From positions 1 through 24,500 of the IMG/VR virus record IMGVR_UViG_3300042549_006377: DNA of 24,500 nt, one strand, 5' to 3'. The notes under the pieces are model-generated. The model had not been told where the DNA came from and ran no database searches. It saw nothing but the letters and a program-made list of their open reading frames with translations. The translations under genes and the position numbers were made by a program. Shown piece by piece: positions 19,120-24,500 of this stretch. This stretch comes from a virus. Numbering within the stretch: the first letter of the stretch is position 1; every line of letters begins with the position of its first letter.

Positions 19120-19302
19120 TCAAAAACTATTGTCTATTGAATTGTCAACTAAATCGCTAAATACTGAAAAACTAGTAATAATTGGCTCATACTCTAGTTT
19201 ATAATTAGGATCTAAAACACTAACTGAACTTTTTATTTCGTCCGTTTTTTTAGCCTTATTAATATTATCATAATAAGCTTTTTTCTGTTCTAAATAAGTC
19301 AT
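19120..19302 (-). CDS. Hypothetical protein, 60 aa
   Basis: Start at 19302 (MTYLEQKKAYYDNINKAKKT), preceded by a start-associated string (AAACCTCAAAAC). Basic start, acidic end (VFSDLVDNSIDNSF). First gene of the small-ORF run, so probably closest to the promoter. No family recognised. Confidence 0.65.
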   Translation of the reverse strand: MTYLEQKKAYYDNINKAKKTDEIKSSVSVLDPNYKLEYEPIITSFSVFSDLVDNSIDNSF

Positions 19303-19984
19303 TTTTTTGTTTTGAGGTTTCACCGTTCTGCGGATCATCAGTATAGACAATATATCTATATACCTCTACGACCTTATTAGCCTCGTGACTACGCCTATAT
19401 TAAAGTGAATATATCGAAATTAATAGCGAAAGGAAGACTACTAATTAACACATGTAAGGGGTAAGACGGGTAAACTATTGTTTATTTGTGGGTTGCAGTC
19501 GTGTAGGATGCAGTGCCGTTGTCCGTGCTTAACGGCGATGTACCGTGTCGCATGTGTAACTTTCGTGCCAATATTTCAGAGAACTTGAAAACGATTCGTT
19601 AACCGTTAACAATGCAAACATACGCCCAATGTGAATATCAAACCAAATTTATTTTTAAAAAATGCCAATTAAAGTTTTGTTAAAAGCCGAAAATGCAATA
19701 CAGTATTGAATTGTAGCCAAATGTTAAAGTTTTGTTAACGCTAATAAATGTGAATATAAATACTAGAAAACAATCAAAGTTTGACGGCTCGGGGGACTAA
19801 TAGTGTAAAGGGATATATAAGACCAAATAAACAGTAAAATAGGCGCAAAACAATATAAATAAGCGCAAATAACGATTAAAGCAGAATAAACGCATTCAGG
19901 TACGAATAAAAACCGTATAAACGATTCTGACAGCCTTTAAATGTTAAAATAGTGTTAAGTTTAGTTAAAGAAATGTTAAACGGG
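19303..19984. other. Non-coding control region upstream of the small-ORF run
   Basis: No convincing ORF in about 680 bp. It holds: a GC-richer block (19490-19570) with hairpin GCCGTT (19515-19520)/AACGGC (19531-19536); three copies of a GTGAATAT motif (near 19406, 19631, 19751); several GTTAA repeats (CCGTTAACAATG, AAAGTTTTGTTAA twice, GTTAAGTTTAGTTAAAG); a possible leftward -7 box TAAATTTG at 19644-19651 with no well-spaced partner; a GYTCGGGGG copy (19787-19795); and one half of a direct repeat (19905-19930). It looks like a long leader or operator region. Confidence 0.5.
19905..19930 (+). repeat. Direct repeat, left copy
   Basis: AATAAAAACCGTATAA, then (A/T)CGATTCT, is repeated at 20743-20768; similarity continues weakly for some 8 bases (CAGCCTT versus GCGCCTT). 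The copies flank the small regulator gene and the purine-rich repeats, 838 bp apart. Possible replication or operator repeat. Confidence 0.65.
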
Positions 19985-20308
19985 TTATAGTCTAAAATTG
20001 ATTAAATAACGGTTAACACGATAAATAAATTCCCTACCTTCTGCCGTAACCGTATAAAAGTCTTTATCCTTTATAAGAAGATTATTTTCGGCTAAAGTGA
20101 TTAATCCTTCCCGTATAGTTCTGACTGTAAAGGTTAGAAAGTATTTGTCACATAGTCGGCCAACAATTGCAGCCGATATGTTGCCATGTATCCGCCTACA
20201 TAGGTATAATAAGGTTAGCTCAGATAAAGTAAGGTTTTTAACTTTCATCCTTTGCGAAGTTAATCGGACTGCTTCGGGAAATAGAAATAAATATTTATCA
20301 ACTTTCAT
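19985..20308 (-). CDS. Putative winged-helix regulator or initiator, 107 aa
   Basis: The start is taken at 20308 (MKVDKYLFLFPEAVRLTSQR); an ATG at 20317 lies in the -7 box of the promoter. Helices MKVKNLTLSELTLLYLCRRI, GNISAAIVGRLCDKYFLTF, RTIREGLITLAENNLLIKDK and strands FYTVTAEGREFIYRV form a typical winged helix with the wing at the C-terminus. It stands alone in the non-coding region between the two transcription units, as an origin-binding or lysis-lysogeny regulator would; which is unknown. Confidence 0.72.
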   Translation of the reverse strand: MKVDKYLFLFPEAVRLTSQRMKVKNLTLSELTLLYLCRRIHGNISAAIVGRLCDKYFLTFTVRTIREGLITLAENNLLIKDKDFYTVTAEGREFIYRVNRYLINFRL

Positions 20309-20314
20309 ATACAA

Positions 20315-20322
20315 CAAATATA
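20315..20322 (-). promoter_or_regulatory. Promoter -7 box TATATTTG for the winged-helix gene
   Basis: The minus strand reads TATATTTG-TTGTAT-ATG. This matches the Bacteroidetes -7 consensus TAnnTTTG and puts the transcription start at or within a few bases of the ATG, so the mRNA would be leaderless. No clear -33 TTG is seen. Confidence 0.55.
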
Positions 20323-20344
20323 TAGATTATTAGACTAATTGGAA

Positions 20345-20362
20345 AGGTTGCCGGCTCGGGGG
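20345..20362. other. GYTCGGGGG copy upstream of the winged-helix gene
   Basis: TTGCCGGCTCGGGGGTA lies 40 bp upstream of the -7 box. It is one of five copies that lie in long non-coding gaps or directly after stop codons. Confidence 0.6.
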
Positions 20363-20479
20363 TATACTTGTTACATAGATAGAGAACAAAAGAAACTGTA
20401 ACATATTTAATAGAGATTAGTTACAAATAAAAGAATTGGTAACTTATTTACTAGGACGGGATAAACAAAGTAATTAATA

Positions 20480-20700
20480 ATGAAAGTATAGTTAAAGAAC
20501 TAAAATATGGATGGATTAATATATAAGGGGAATAGATGGCAAAGTATTAATTTAAAGGTAGATGGATTGAATAGATAATAAAGTATTTAATAAAACTAGA
20601 TACATTAAAAGAATAAGAGAATGATTGATAAAGGTATTAAATGATGAAAAGTAAGGGGGTTGAATGGATGATAAAGGATTGAAATACTGAAATAAAGGGG
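20480..20700 (+). repeat. Purine-rich degenerate repeats (possible origin iterons)
   Basis: The plus strand is strikingly purine-rich and holds about four diverged units of roughly 45-50 nt with the theme GATGGATTGAATAGAT(A/G)ATAAAGTATTAA (near 20508, 20561, 20610-20640, 20663). No coding potential is seen. Repeats of this kind next to a small DNA-binding protein gene are typical of replication origins or partition sites; here it is inference. Confidence 0.45.
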
Positions 20701-20742
20701 GGTTATTGCTGTTTTGCGTCCAATATTACCGAACAAATGCCA

Positions 20743-20768
20743 AATAAAAACCGTATAATCGATTCTCA
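20743..20768 (+). repeat. Direct repeat, right copy
   Basis: Second copy of the repeat at 19905; only one difference (A to T) in the first 24 bases. Confidence 0.65.
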
Positions 20769-20798
20769 GCGCCTTCATTCGCTACTTTTGCCCCAATT

Positions 20799-20858
20799 TA
20801 CCCCAATATATACCAATGGGATAATATATTTTTTATATATGATTCCCTTTTTGGGGTA
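20799..20858. repeat. Large inverted repeat
   Basis: Arms TACCCCAA (20799-20806) and TTGGGGTA (20851-20858) enclose a second palindromic part (GGGATAATATAT...ATATATGATTCCC). It could extrude as a cruciform or be a bidirectional terminator between converging and diverging units. Confidence 0.6.
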
Positions 20859-21646
20859 GTTTAACACAGTTCAGCACAGTGTATGTGTTACGGGCATAAA
20901 CATAACACGCTATGTATCAACACATTACATACATACGTGAACTAACAAGTCAGTAGTTAGCCGCCTGATTTTGGATTTTGGAATTGGAATTTGAGACCCC
21001 ACTCGGTCGCTCGTTCGCAGTTCGCATACGGACTCATGTGTACCCGATATATGATATAACCCCCTCTCTTCACCCTCACAAACCCCTTAATCGCCACGTT
21101 GGGACGTAGGATTTTGATTTGTCAAATACCACGACTTCTTGTTTGGCGTATTTCTTCATTACAGGCTGATTTAGACACTTTAATTTTAAAATGATACAAT
21201 CACCCTCTTTCTCCCCTCCCCTCCTTAAACAGCCCCAAAATGGGCATTAATTAATATACCCACTTACAAACCCCATGTGGAGAAGTTTGTTTTATTAGTT
21301 CGGGGGTATTGGTTAAGTTTGCTTGTCAGTTTATGCGTCTTTTTCTCGATTCGGCTGATAGTAAGAAGTGATTAGAATGGGGCGGTAGTAAATCACAGGG
21401 GAGTGCGAAATAATGAACCCTACTACCATGACAGAGGATATGTCATCAAGTTACATTAGAGTGTTGTAATTCCTAATATCAACACAGCCATAAGCGGTGG
21501 AGAGGAGACTCGAAACATATAGCAGAGGTTAGCACTGAATAGTTTAAACACTTGTTAGGGCTATTTGTGCTTTAACCACTGTACGATGAAGGAAAAGATC
21601 TGAAACATATATTTAGAATAGTAATTATAATTGTTAATTAATGTAA
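20859..21646. other. Non-coding region, mostly unexplained
   Basis: No ORF with credible composition. It contains the inverted repeat set GTATGTGTTA / TAACAC / AACACATTACATAC (20881-20932), possibly an operator; a GYTCGGGGG copy (21298-21306); and a GC-richer stretch 21370-21560. Nothing recognised between 20940 and 21290. Confidence 0.4.
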
Positions 21647-21673
21647 TTGTTAATTGTTTTTTTCTTATATTTG
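21647..21673 (+). promoter_or_regulatory. Promoter of small RNA unit A
   Basis: TTG (21647-21649), 16 nt, TATATTTG (21666-21673): a good match to the Bacteroidetes TTG/TAnnTTTG promoter. Predicted start near 21679. Confidence 0.65.
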
Positions 21674-21679
21674 CTTAAC

Positions 21680-21770
21680 AGTACTAATTAATATACCATA
21701 AGAATTATTAATAAGTCATTTTGGCTCGGTCATGGGCTAGTTACCGGAGTTTTGCTTCGGTAACATTTTT
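21680..21770 (+). ncRNA. Small RNA candidate A
   Basis: About 90 nt from the promoter to a terminator: CATGGGCTA, stem GTTACCGGAG (21740-21749)/CTTCGGTAAC (21755-21764), loop TTTTG, tail ATTTTT. No ORF. Unit B repeats the same plan (promoter, CATGGGC, hairpin of CCGGAG/CTTCGG type, T-run) with compensating stem changes. Confidence 0.6.
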
Positions 21771-21830
21771 AAATTATCATTTATAGTAAAAACGTCAGGT
21801 TAAACCTGATATTAATAATATAAATAAATT

Positions 21831-21860
21831 TTGTAGTTGTTTAATAAAAGTTTACATTTG
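21831..21860 (+). promoter_or_regulatory. Promoter of small RNA unit B
   Basis: TTG (21831-21833), 19 nt, TACATTTG (21853-21860). Predicted start near 21866. Confidence 0.65.
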
Positions 21861-21865
21861 TATCC

Positions 21866-21930
21866 GGTCAAGTTTTTTTATCAGCCATGGGCAGCTGCCG
21901 GAGTACGGGAATACTTCGGTAGTATTTTAA
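21866..21930 (+). ncRNA. Small RNA candidate B
   Basis: About 65 nt: TCAGCCATGGGCAG, stem CTGCCGGAGTA (21895-21905)/TACTTCGGTAG (21912-21922) with two wobble pairs, loop CGGGAA, tail TATTTTAAAAA. Paralogue of unit A. Confidence 0.6.
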
Positions 21931-21993
21931 AAATTTATTATATGAGACTTTAAATAAACTTATAGGACAGGGCGAGTTGTCTGAGCAGTCCTT

Positions 21994-22149
21994 GGTCGGG
22001 TGGCGGAATGTAAGTGCATATGGAATAGTATGTGCTTACTTGGTAGACGCTAAGTTAGAATTGGTATTGGGAGATGCAGCGTGGAAACTGTACCGCCCGT
22101 CAGAAAAGCCGCTAACAACCATTACAGGTTCAAATCCTGTCCTCGACCG
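21994..22149 (+). tRNA. tRNA-Leu-like locus with internal insertions
   Basis: Ends fit a tRNA: acceptor GGTCGGG (21994-22000)/CTCGACC (22142-22148), T arm ACAGG-TTCAAAT-CCTGT, and a 5' part TGGCGGAAT...TTGGTAGACGC as in bacterial tRNA-Leu. Between GGAAT and TTGG, in the D loop, lies an 11-bp hairpin GTAAGTGCATA/TATGTGCTTAC (22010-22039). An anticodon arm GCTAA-GTTAGAA-TTGGT would read TAG (Leu), but it uses two bases of the D stem. The stretch to the T arm is about 57 nt, far longer than a normal variable arm. One extra C separates T arm and acceptor. A pseudogene, an interrupted tRNA or an attachment-site remnant are all possible. Confidence 0.5.
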
Positions 22150-22197
22150 CTCCCATGCTGACAATAGCATTGGTAAATTCAACGGAAGTTGATGACA

Positions 22198-22220
22198 GCC
22201 GGGAAAGCCCGGCACTTTTT
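22198..22220 (+). terminator. Rho-independent terminator after the tRNA-like locus
   Basis: GCCGGG-AAAG-CCCGGC followed by ACTTTTT: a strong stem. It ends 3 bases before the ATG of the HNH gene, so that gene is expressed by readthrough or has its own promoter. Confidence 0.85.
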
Positions 22221-22223
22221 ATT

Positions 22224-22478
22224 ATGAAAAAGCACACTAAAATTTATTTCGACTACTTTGGCCACGGTGAGCAATCCTTCGTTCCGTGCGAGGTTTGTGG
22301 AATGCGTGCAAATGACATTCATCATATCGAAGCTCGGGGGATGGGTGGTAGTAAAGAAAAAGATAATATAGAAAACCTGCAAGCTTTGTGTAGACCATGC
22401 CACATAAACTTTGGCGATAAAAAACAACACATGCAGTTTCTCCGTGATATTCACGAACTTCGATTGAAAGTAATTTAG
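22224..22478 (+). CDS. HNH endonuclease, small
   Basis: 84 aa from ATG 22224 (MKKHTKIYFDYFGHGEQSFV); a longer reading would run back over the terminator. CEVCGMRANDIHHIEARGMG (CxxC, HH), DNIENLQALCRPCHINFGDK (N and the second CxxC, H) are the classic HNH elements. First protein gene of the rightward unit. Possible roles: DNA-end processing at packaging, or a homing nuclease. The GYTCGGGGG copy at 22333-22341 encodes part of EARGMG. Confidence 0.88.
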   Translation: MKKHTKIYFDYFGHGEQSFVPCEVCGMRANDIHHIEARGMGGSKEKDNIENLQALCRPCHINFGDKKQHMQFLRDIHELRLKVI

Positions 22479-22484
22479 TATAAT

Positions 22485-22515
22485 TTGATTTGTATTAATA
22501 AAAGTTATATATTTG
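22485..22515 (+). promoter_or_regulatory. Promoter of the antirepressor gene
   Basis: TTG (22485-22487), 20 nt, TATATTTG (22508-22515), a good TAnnTTTG box. Start expected near 22521, giving a leader of about 100 nt. Confidence 0.6.
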
Positions 22516-22529
22516 TAATAGAAAGATAT

Positions 22530-22612
22530 GTAGGAAATGTCTTAACAAAAAGATTTAACCCCTGAGATTTTAGAATGTGTTCCTACCACTTCTTTTATTG
22601 ATGGGGTTTTTT
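22530..22612 (+). promoter_or_regulatory. Structured leader, interleaved stems (pseudoknot or attenuator)
   Basis: Stem a: GTAGGAA (22530-22536)/TTCCTAC (22580-22586), 7 bp. Stem b: AACCCC (22557-22562)/GGGGTT (22603-22608), then TTTT. The order a-b-a'-b' gives either a pseudoknot or two mutually exclusive folds, and the second is terminator-like. It lies between promoter and antirepressor, so a control role is suggested. Confidence 0.5.
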
Positions 22613-22623
22613 AGATTAATAAT

Positions 22624-23391
22624 ATGCAAGAATTAATTAAAGTAAAAAACACAGAGTTAAAAAAGACTGAAAATCAGTTTATCCATGAAGTATTTGGTAA
22701 TTTAACAACAATCACCAATGAATTAAACGAGGTATTTTTTGTATCTAATGAGGTATCATCTATTTTAGATTATTCAGAAAATAGAAAAATGTTAGAAAGG
22801 CTAGATGATGATGAAATTGTTAAATTATCATACGAAGAAACCAAACGGCTTTCACCGACGGTTGACATTCATTCATCAGGAATACAACTTCTAACAGAAT
22901 CAGGACTTTATTCAGCTGTTTTAGGCAGTAGAAAACTAGAAGCTAAACAATTTAAAAAGTGGGTTACAAGTGAAGTTTTACCATCAATTAGAAAAAATGG
23001 TATCTATGCTACAGAAGTTACGGTGGACAAAATGTTAAATGACCCGGATTTTGCTATTGCTCTTTTAACAAGCTTAAAGAACGAGAAGAAATTAAGACAA
23101 GAAGAGGAATCTAAAAACGCTATTTTAATGCATGTAAACAAAACCTACACTACGACTGAAATAGCAAAAGAAATTGGAATGACATCGGGTAACCAATTGA
23201 ATAATATACTATGTAGCTTAAGAGTTCAATATAAGCAAAATAAAACCTACGTCCTTTATTCTAATTATGCAGGAAATGGTTATGACGATATTAAGCAGGA
23301 GGTGTTAGATAGCGGTCATGTAATTTATCACAGGAAATGGACTCAGTTAGGTAGAGCGTTTATTTTAAATTTACTTAGCAAAAAACAATAA
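22624..23391 (+). CDS. Phage antirepressor (BRO-N plus KilAC)
   Basis: 255 aa. Residues about 18-125 form a BRO-N domain: FGNLTTITNELNEVFFVSNE, VSSILDYSENRKMLERLDDD, LLTESGLYSAVLGSRKLEAK, QFKKWVTSEVLPSIRKNG, the last being the family signature. Residues about 170-250 are a KilAC domain: MHVNKTYTTTEIAKEIGMTS, NQLNNILCSLRVQYKQNKTY, HVIYHRKWTQLGRAFILNLL. Antirepressors of this type counter the phage repressor and favour lytic growth. The gene has its own promoter and structured leader. Confidence 0.92.
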   Translation: MQELIKVKNTELKKTENQFIHEVFGNLTTITNELNEVFFVSNEVSSILDYSENRKMLERLDDDEIVKLSYEETKRLSPTVDIHSSGIQLLTESGLYSAVLGSRKLEAKQFKKWVTSEVLPSIRKNGIYATEVTVDKMLNDPDFAIALLTSLKNEKKLRQEEESKNAILMHVNKTYTTTEIAKEIGMTSGNQLNNILCSLRVQYKQNKTYVLYSNYAGNGYDDIKQEVLDSGHVIYHRKWTQLGRAFILNLLSKKQ

Positions 23392-23426
23392 TTTTTTCAC
23401 AATAATATTAATTAATACACAAAACC

Positions 23427-23639
23427 ATGACAAAAGAAGAAGCATTACAAGTATTACAAGTTTTCGTAGATTTTTCTTGGGAATGTTTCCGAGAGGAATA
23501 CGTATCGACTGATCTAGAATTAATGTTACTTGAAATAAAAGAACTAGATGTAACAGGATTTTTAGAACATGAAGATGGTGAGACAATATTAGACATCAAG
23601 AAACTAGCCGAAGCGGCATTAAATACTTTAAAGAATTAA
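23427..23639 (+). CDS. Hypothetical acidic protein, 70 aa
   Basis: Very acidic helical protein (EEALQVLQVFVDFSWECFRE, STDLELMLLEIKELDVTGFL, DIKKLAEAALNTLKN), perhaps a small interaction or inhibitor protein. It follows the antirepressor on the same strand after 35 bases. No family recognised. Confidence 0.7.
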   Translation: MTKEEALQVLQVFVDFSWECFREEYVSTDLELMLLEIKELDVTGFLEHEDGETILDIKKLAEAALNTLKN

Positions 23640-23642
23640 TAG

Positions 23643-23650
23643 TATATTTG
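23643..23650 (+). promoter_or_regulatory. Promoter -7 box TATATTTG for the GroES-like gene
   Basis: TATATTTG-CGTAT-ATG: the expected start lies at the ATG (23656), so the mRNA would be leaderless, as for the winged-helix gene at 20308. No clear -33 box. Confidence 0.5.
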
Positions 23651-23655
23651 CGTAT

Positions 23656-24231
23656 ATGCAACCCGTTTTTAACAAAATATTCGTACAGATAGATAAGAAG
23701 TTCCGTGATGAGGTTACTACCGACAGCGGAATAGTTTTCTATAAGGATACTTCCTACGCATTGGAGGATAACTCGACTACGTTTGGTACTGTGGTAGCCA
23801 TACCGGTTAACGTTGACAAGAACTTGGTAGATAAGGATTTTATCCATAATGTTCAAGTTGGCGATAAGCTTTACTTTAACTTTAATGTGGTGCTCGATCC
23901 GGACAATTTGATTGAGCACGAAGGCCAAGAGTATTGGATTGTTGACTATTGGAATGCTATCTGTATAGTTCGTGATGGCGTTGTTATTCCTACCGGGTCT
24001 TACATCTTGGTATCCCCTGTAGAGGAGGAGATTAAATCTGATTTGATTGTTATACCTGATATTGCTAAGAAGAAGGAGAAGAATCGTGGTATAGTTTGGT
24101 CCACGAACTGTCCGGATTTGCCGGTCGGTTCTGAGGTAGAGTACGATGCTATAGGTAAATTTTGGAACGTGATAGAGGGAAAGAGGGTATATTGCATGTT
24201 CAACGATAACATATCACTTAAATTTAATTAA
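23656..24231 (+). CDS. Tandem GroES-like (co-chaperonin) protein, 191 aa
   Basis: Two GroES/Cpn10-type units. Unit 1 (about 1-98): VFNKIFVQIDKKFRDEVTTD, a loop with SGIVFYKDTSYA, STTFGTVVAIPV, VQVGDKLYFNF, EGQEYWIVDYWNAICIVRD. Unit 2 (about 99-191): PTGSYILVSPVEEEIKSDLI, VIPDIAKKKEKNRGIVWSTN, PVGSEVEYDAIGKFWNVIEG, MFNDNISLKF. Each has the Cpn10 order of strand, mobile loop, GxV strand and (V)GxxV/LxF strand. T4 gp31 shows that phages supply their own co-chaperonin to fold the capsid protein in GroEL; the same role is likely here. A double-domain form is unusual. Codons look less AT-rich than the preceding small ORFs, like the genes further right. Confidence 0.75.
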   Translation: MQPVFNKIFVQIDKKFRDEVTTDSGIVFYKDTSYALEDNSTTFGTVVAIPVNVDKNLVDKDFIHNVQVGDKLYFNFNVVLDPDNLIEHEGQEYWIVDYWNAICIVRDGVVIPTGSYILVSPVEEEIKSDLIVIPDIAKKKEKNRGIVWSTNCPDLPVGSEVEYDAIGKFWNVIEGKRVYCMFNDNISLKFN

Positions 24232-24232
24232 C

Positions 24233-24500
24233 ATGTTAATGGAAATGTCTTTGATTAAGCCTGACGTACTCATCAGGAAGTTTTACTCTCTATCTGTATT
24301 AGCTCACATCGAGCACATCAATACTAAGGTTGGGTTTCACCACGAGGCTCTTGGTGAGTTTTACGAGCAAGTAAACGATGTAAAGGACCGGATAGCTGAG
24401 TATTTGATTGGCGATCAGCAATTGTCAAGAGTTAACGTGCCAATGCTAGAGATTGGTACCGACATCAAGGCCGAAGCTTACAGTGCGGCAGAGATGCTGT
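24233..24500 (+). CDS. DUF5856-like ferritin-fold protein, N-terminal part
   Basis: Starts one base after the GroES-like gene; ATGs at 24233, 24239 and 24245 are in frame. About 89 codons are visible: KPDVLIRKFYSLSVLAHIEH, INTKVGFHHEALGEFYEQVN, DVKDRIAEYLIGDQ, then LEIGTDIKAEAYSAAEM. This matches phage DUF5856 proteins, which have the Dps/ferritin four-helix layout (xxHIxHxxTxxxxxHxALxxFYExxxDxxDxxxE). Function unknown in phages. The gene continues beyond the window. Confidence 0.7.
   Translation, partial: MLMEMSLIKPDVLIRKFYSLSVLAHIEHINTKVGFHHEALGEFYEQVNDVKDRIAEYLIGDQQLSRVNVPMLEIGTDIKAEAYSAAEML

Larger units (their letters stand above)
2647..22341. repeat. Dispersed 9-mer GYTCGGGGG, 15 copies (whole span given)
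   Basis: Coordinates of the YTCGGGGG octamer (the preceding G is present in every copy). On the plus strand: 6330-6337, 8190-8197, 13321-13328, 14731-14738, 16376-16383, 18726-18733, 19788-19795, 20355-20362, 21299-21306, 22334-22341. On the minus strand: 2647-2654, 4211-4218, 5268-5275, 13538-13545, 14137-14144. Common extension: (A/C)(A/G)GYTCGGGGGAYT; 12 of 15 have A after the G run. Copies occur in coding sequence in different reading frames as well as in gaps. Confidence 0.75.

Noticed and set aside
21414-21470. Rightward mini-ORF of 18 codons
   Set aside because: Short, no promoter or start context, no relation to neighbours.
21994-22149. Group I intron in a tRNA-Leu gene
   Set aside because: The extra stretch (about 57 nt) is far too short for a group I intron and no conserved P7-type core is seen.
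22155-22223. N-terminal extension of the small HNH protein
   Set aside because: It would read through the tRNA-unit terminator; the family motif begins after the ATG at 22224.

Overview
The window looks like a piece of a temperate bacteriophage (free or integrated) of a Bacteroidetes host, most likely a flavobacterium. It is AT-rich and densely packed with short overlapping genes. Promoter-like sites match the Bacteroidetes TAnnTTTG -7 element, Shine-Dalgarno sites are scarce, and the gene set is phage-like: flavin-dependent thymidylate synthase, dCTP deaminase, primase-helicase, YqaJ exonuclease with a Rad52-type annealing protein, tyrosine integrase and BRO/KilAC antirepressor. No capsid, portal, terminase or tail gene is visible. 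The host is inferred from style only.

Layout. Positions 1-20308 are read leftwards (minus strand): a lipoprotein start and a small cassette-like array (1-716); nucleotide metabolism (ThyX, DUF3310, Dcd; 710-2630); a replication/recombination block (2675-8687) with an SSB-like small protein, Holliday-junction-type nuclease, primase-helicase, phg_2220-type protein, OB-like protein, YqaJ nuclease and annealing protein; two tRNA-type genes (8702-8850); secreted proteins including a 3D-domain protein and a YadA-like adhesin (9118-10638); a second cassette-like array with an HNH nuclease and a DUF7448 protein (10671-12430); integrase and a DnaA-domain-IV-like protein (13198-15066); a tRNA-Thr-like gene; and a run of about a dozen tiny ORFs (16116-19302), most preceded by a repeated structured leader. 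Positions 19303-21646 are largely non-coding apart from one small regulator; they separate leftward from rightward transcription and hold repeats that suggest an origin and control region. From 21647 everything is read rightwards: two tandem small-RNA units, a strange tRNA-Leu-like locus, an HNH nuclease, the antirepressor, a small ORF, a tandem GroES-like co-chaperonin and the start of a ferritin-like DUF5856-type gene.

Three repeat systems stand out. (1) A strictly conserved 9-mer GYTCGGGGG occurs 15 times, inside and between genes. (2) A leader of about 40 nt that can fold into a three-way junction, with several compensatory base changes between copies, lies between consecutive small genes from 16070 to 19114, usually joined to a start-associated string ACCTCAAAAACATG. 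(3) Two arrays of short genes are separated by attC-like imperfect palindromes whose inner arm is translated as part of the next protein. Several ORFs of 23-59 codons fit between longer neighbours and are included.
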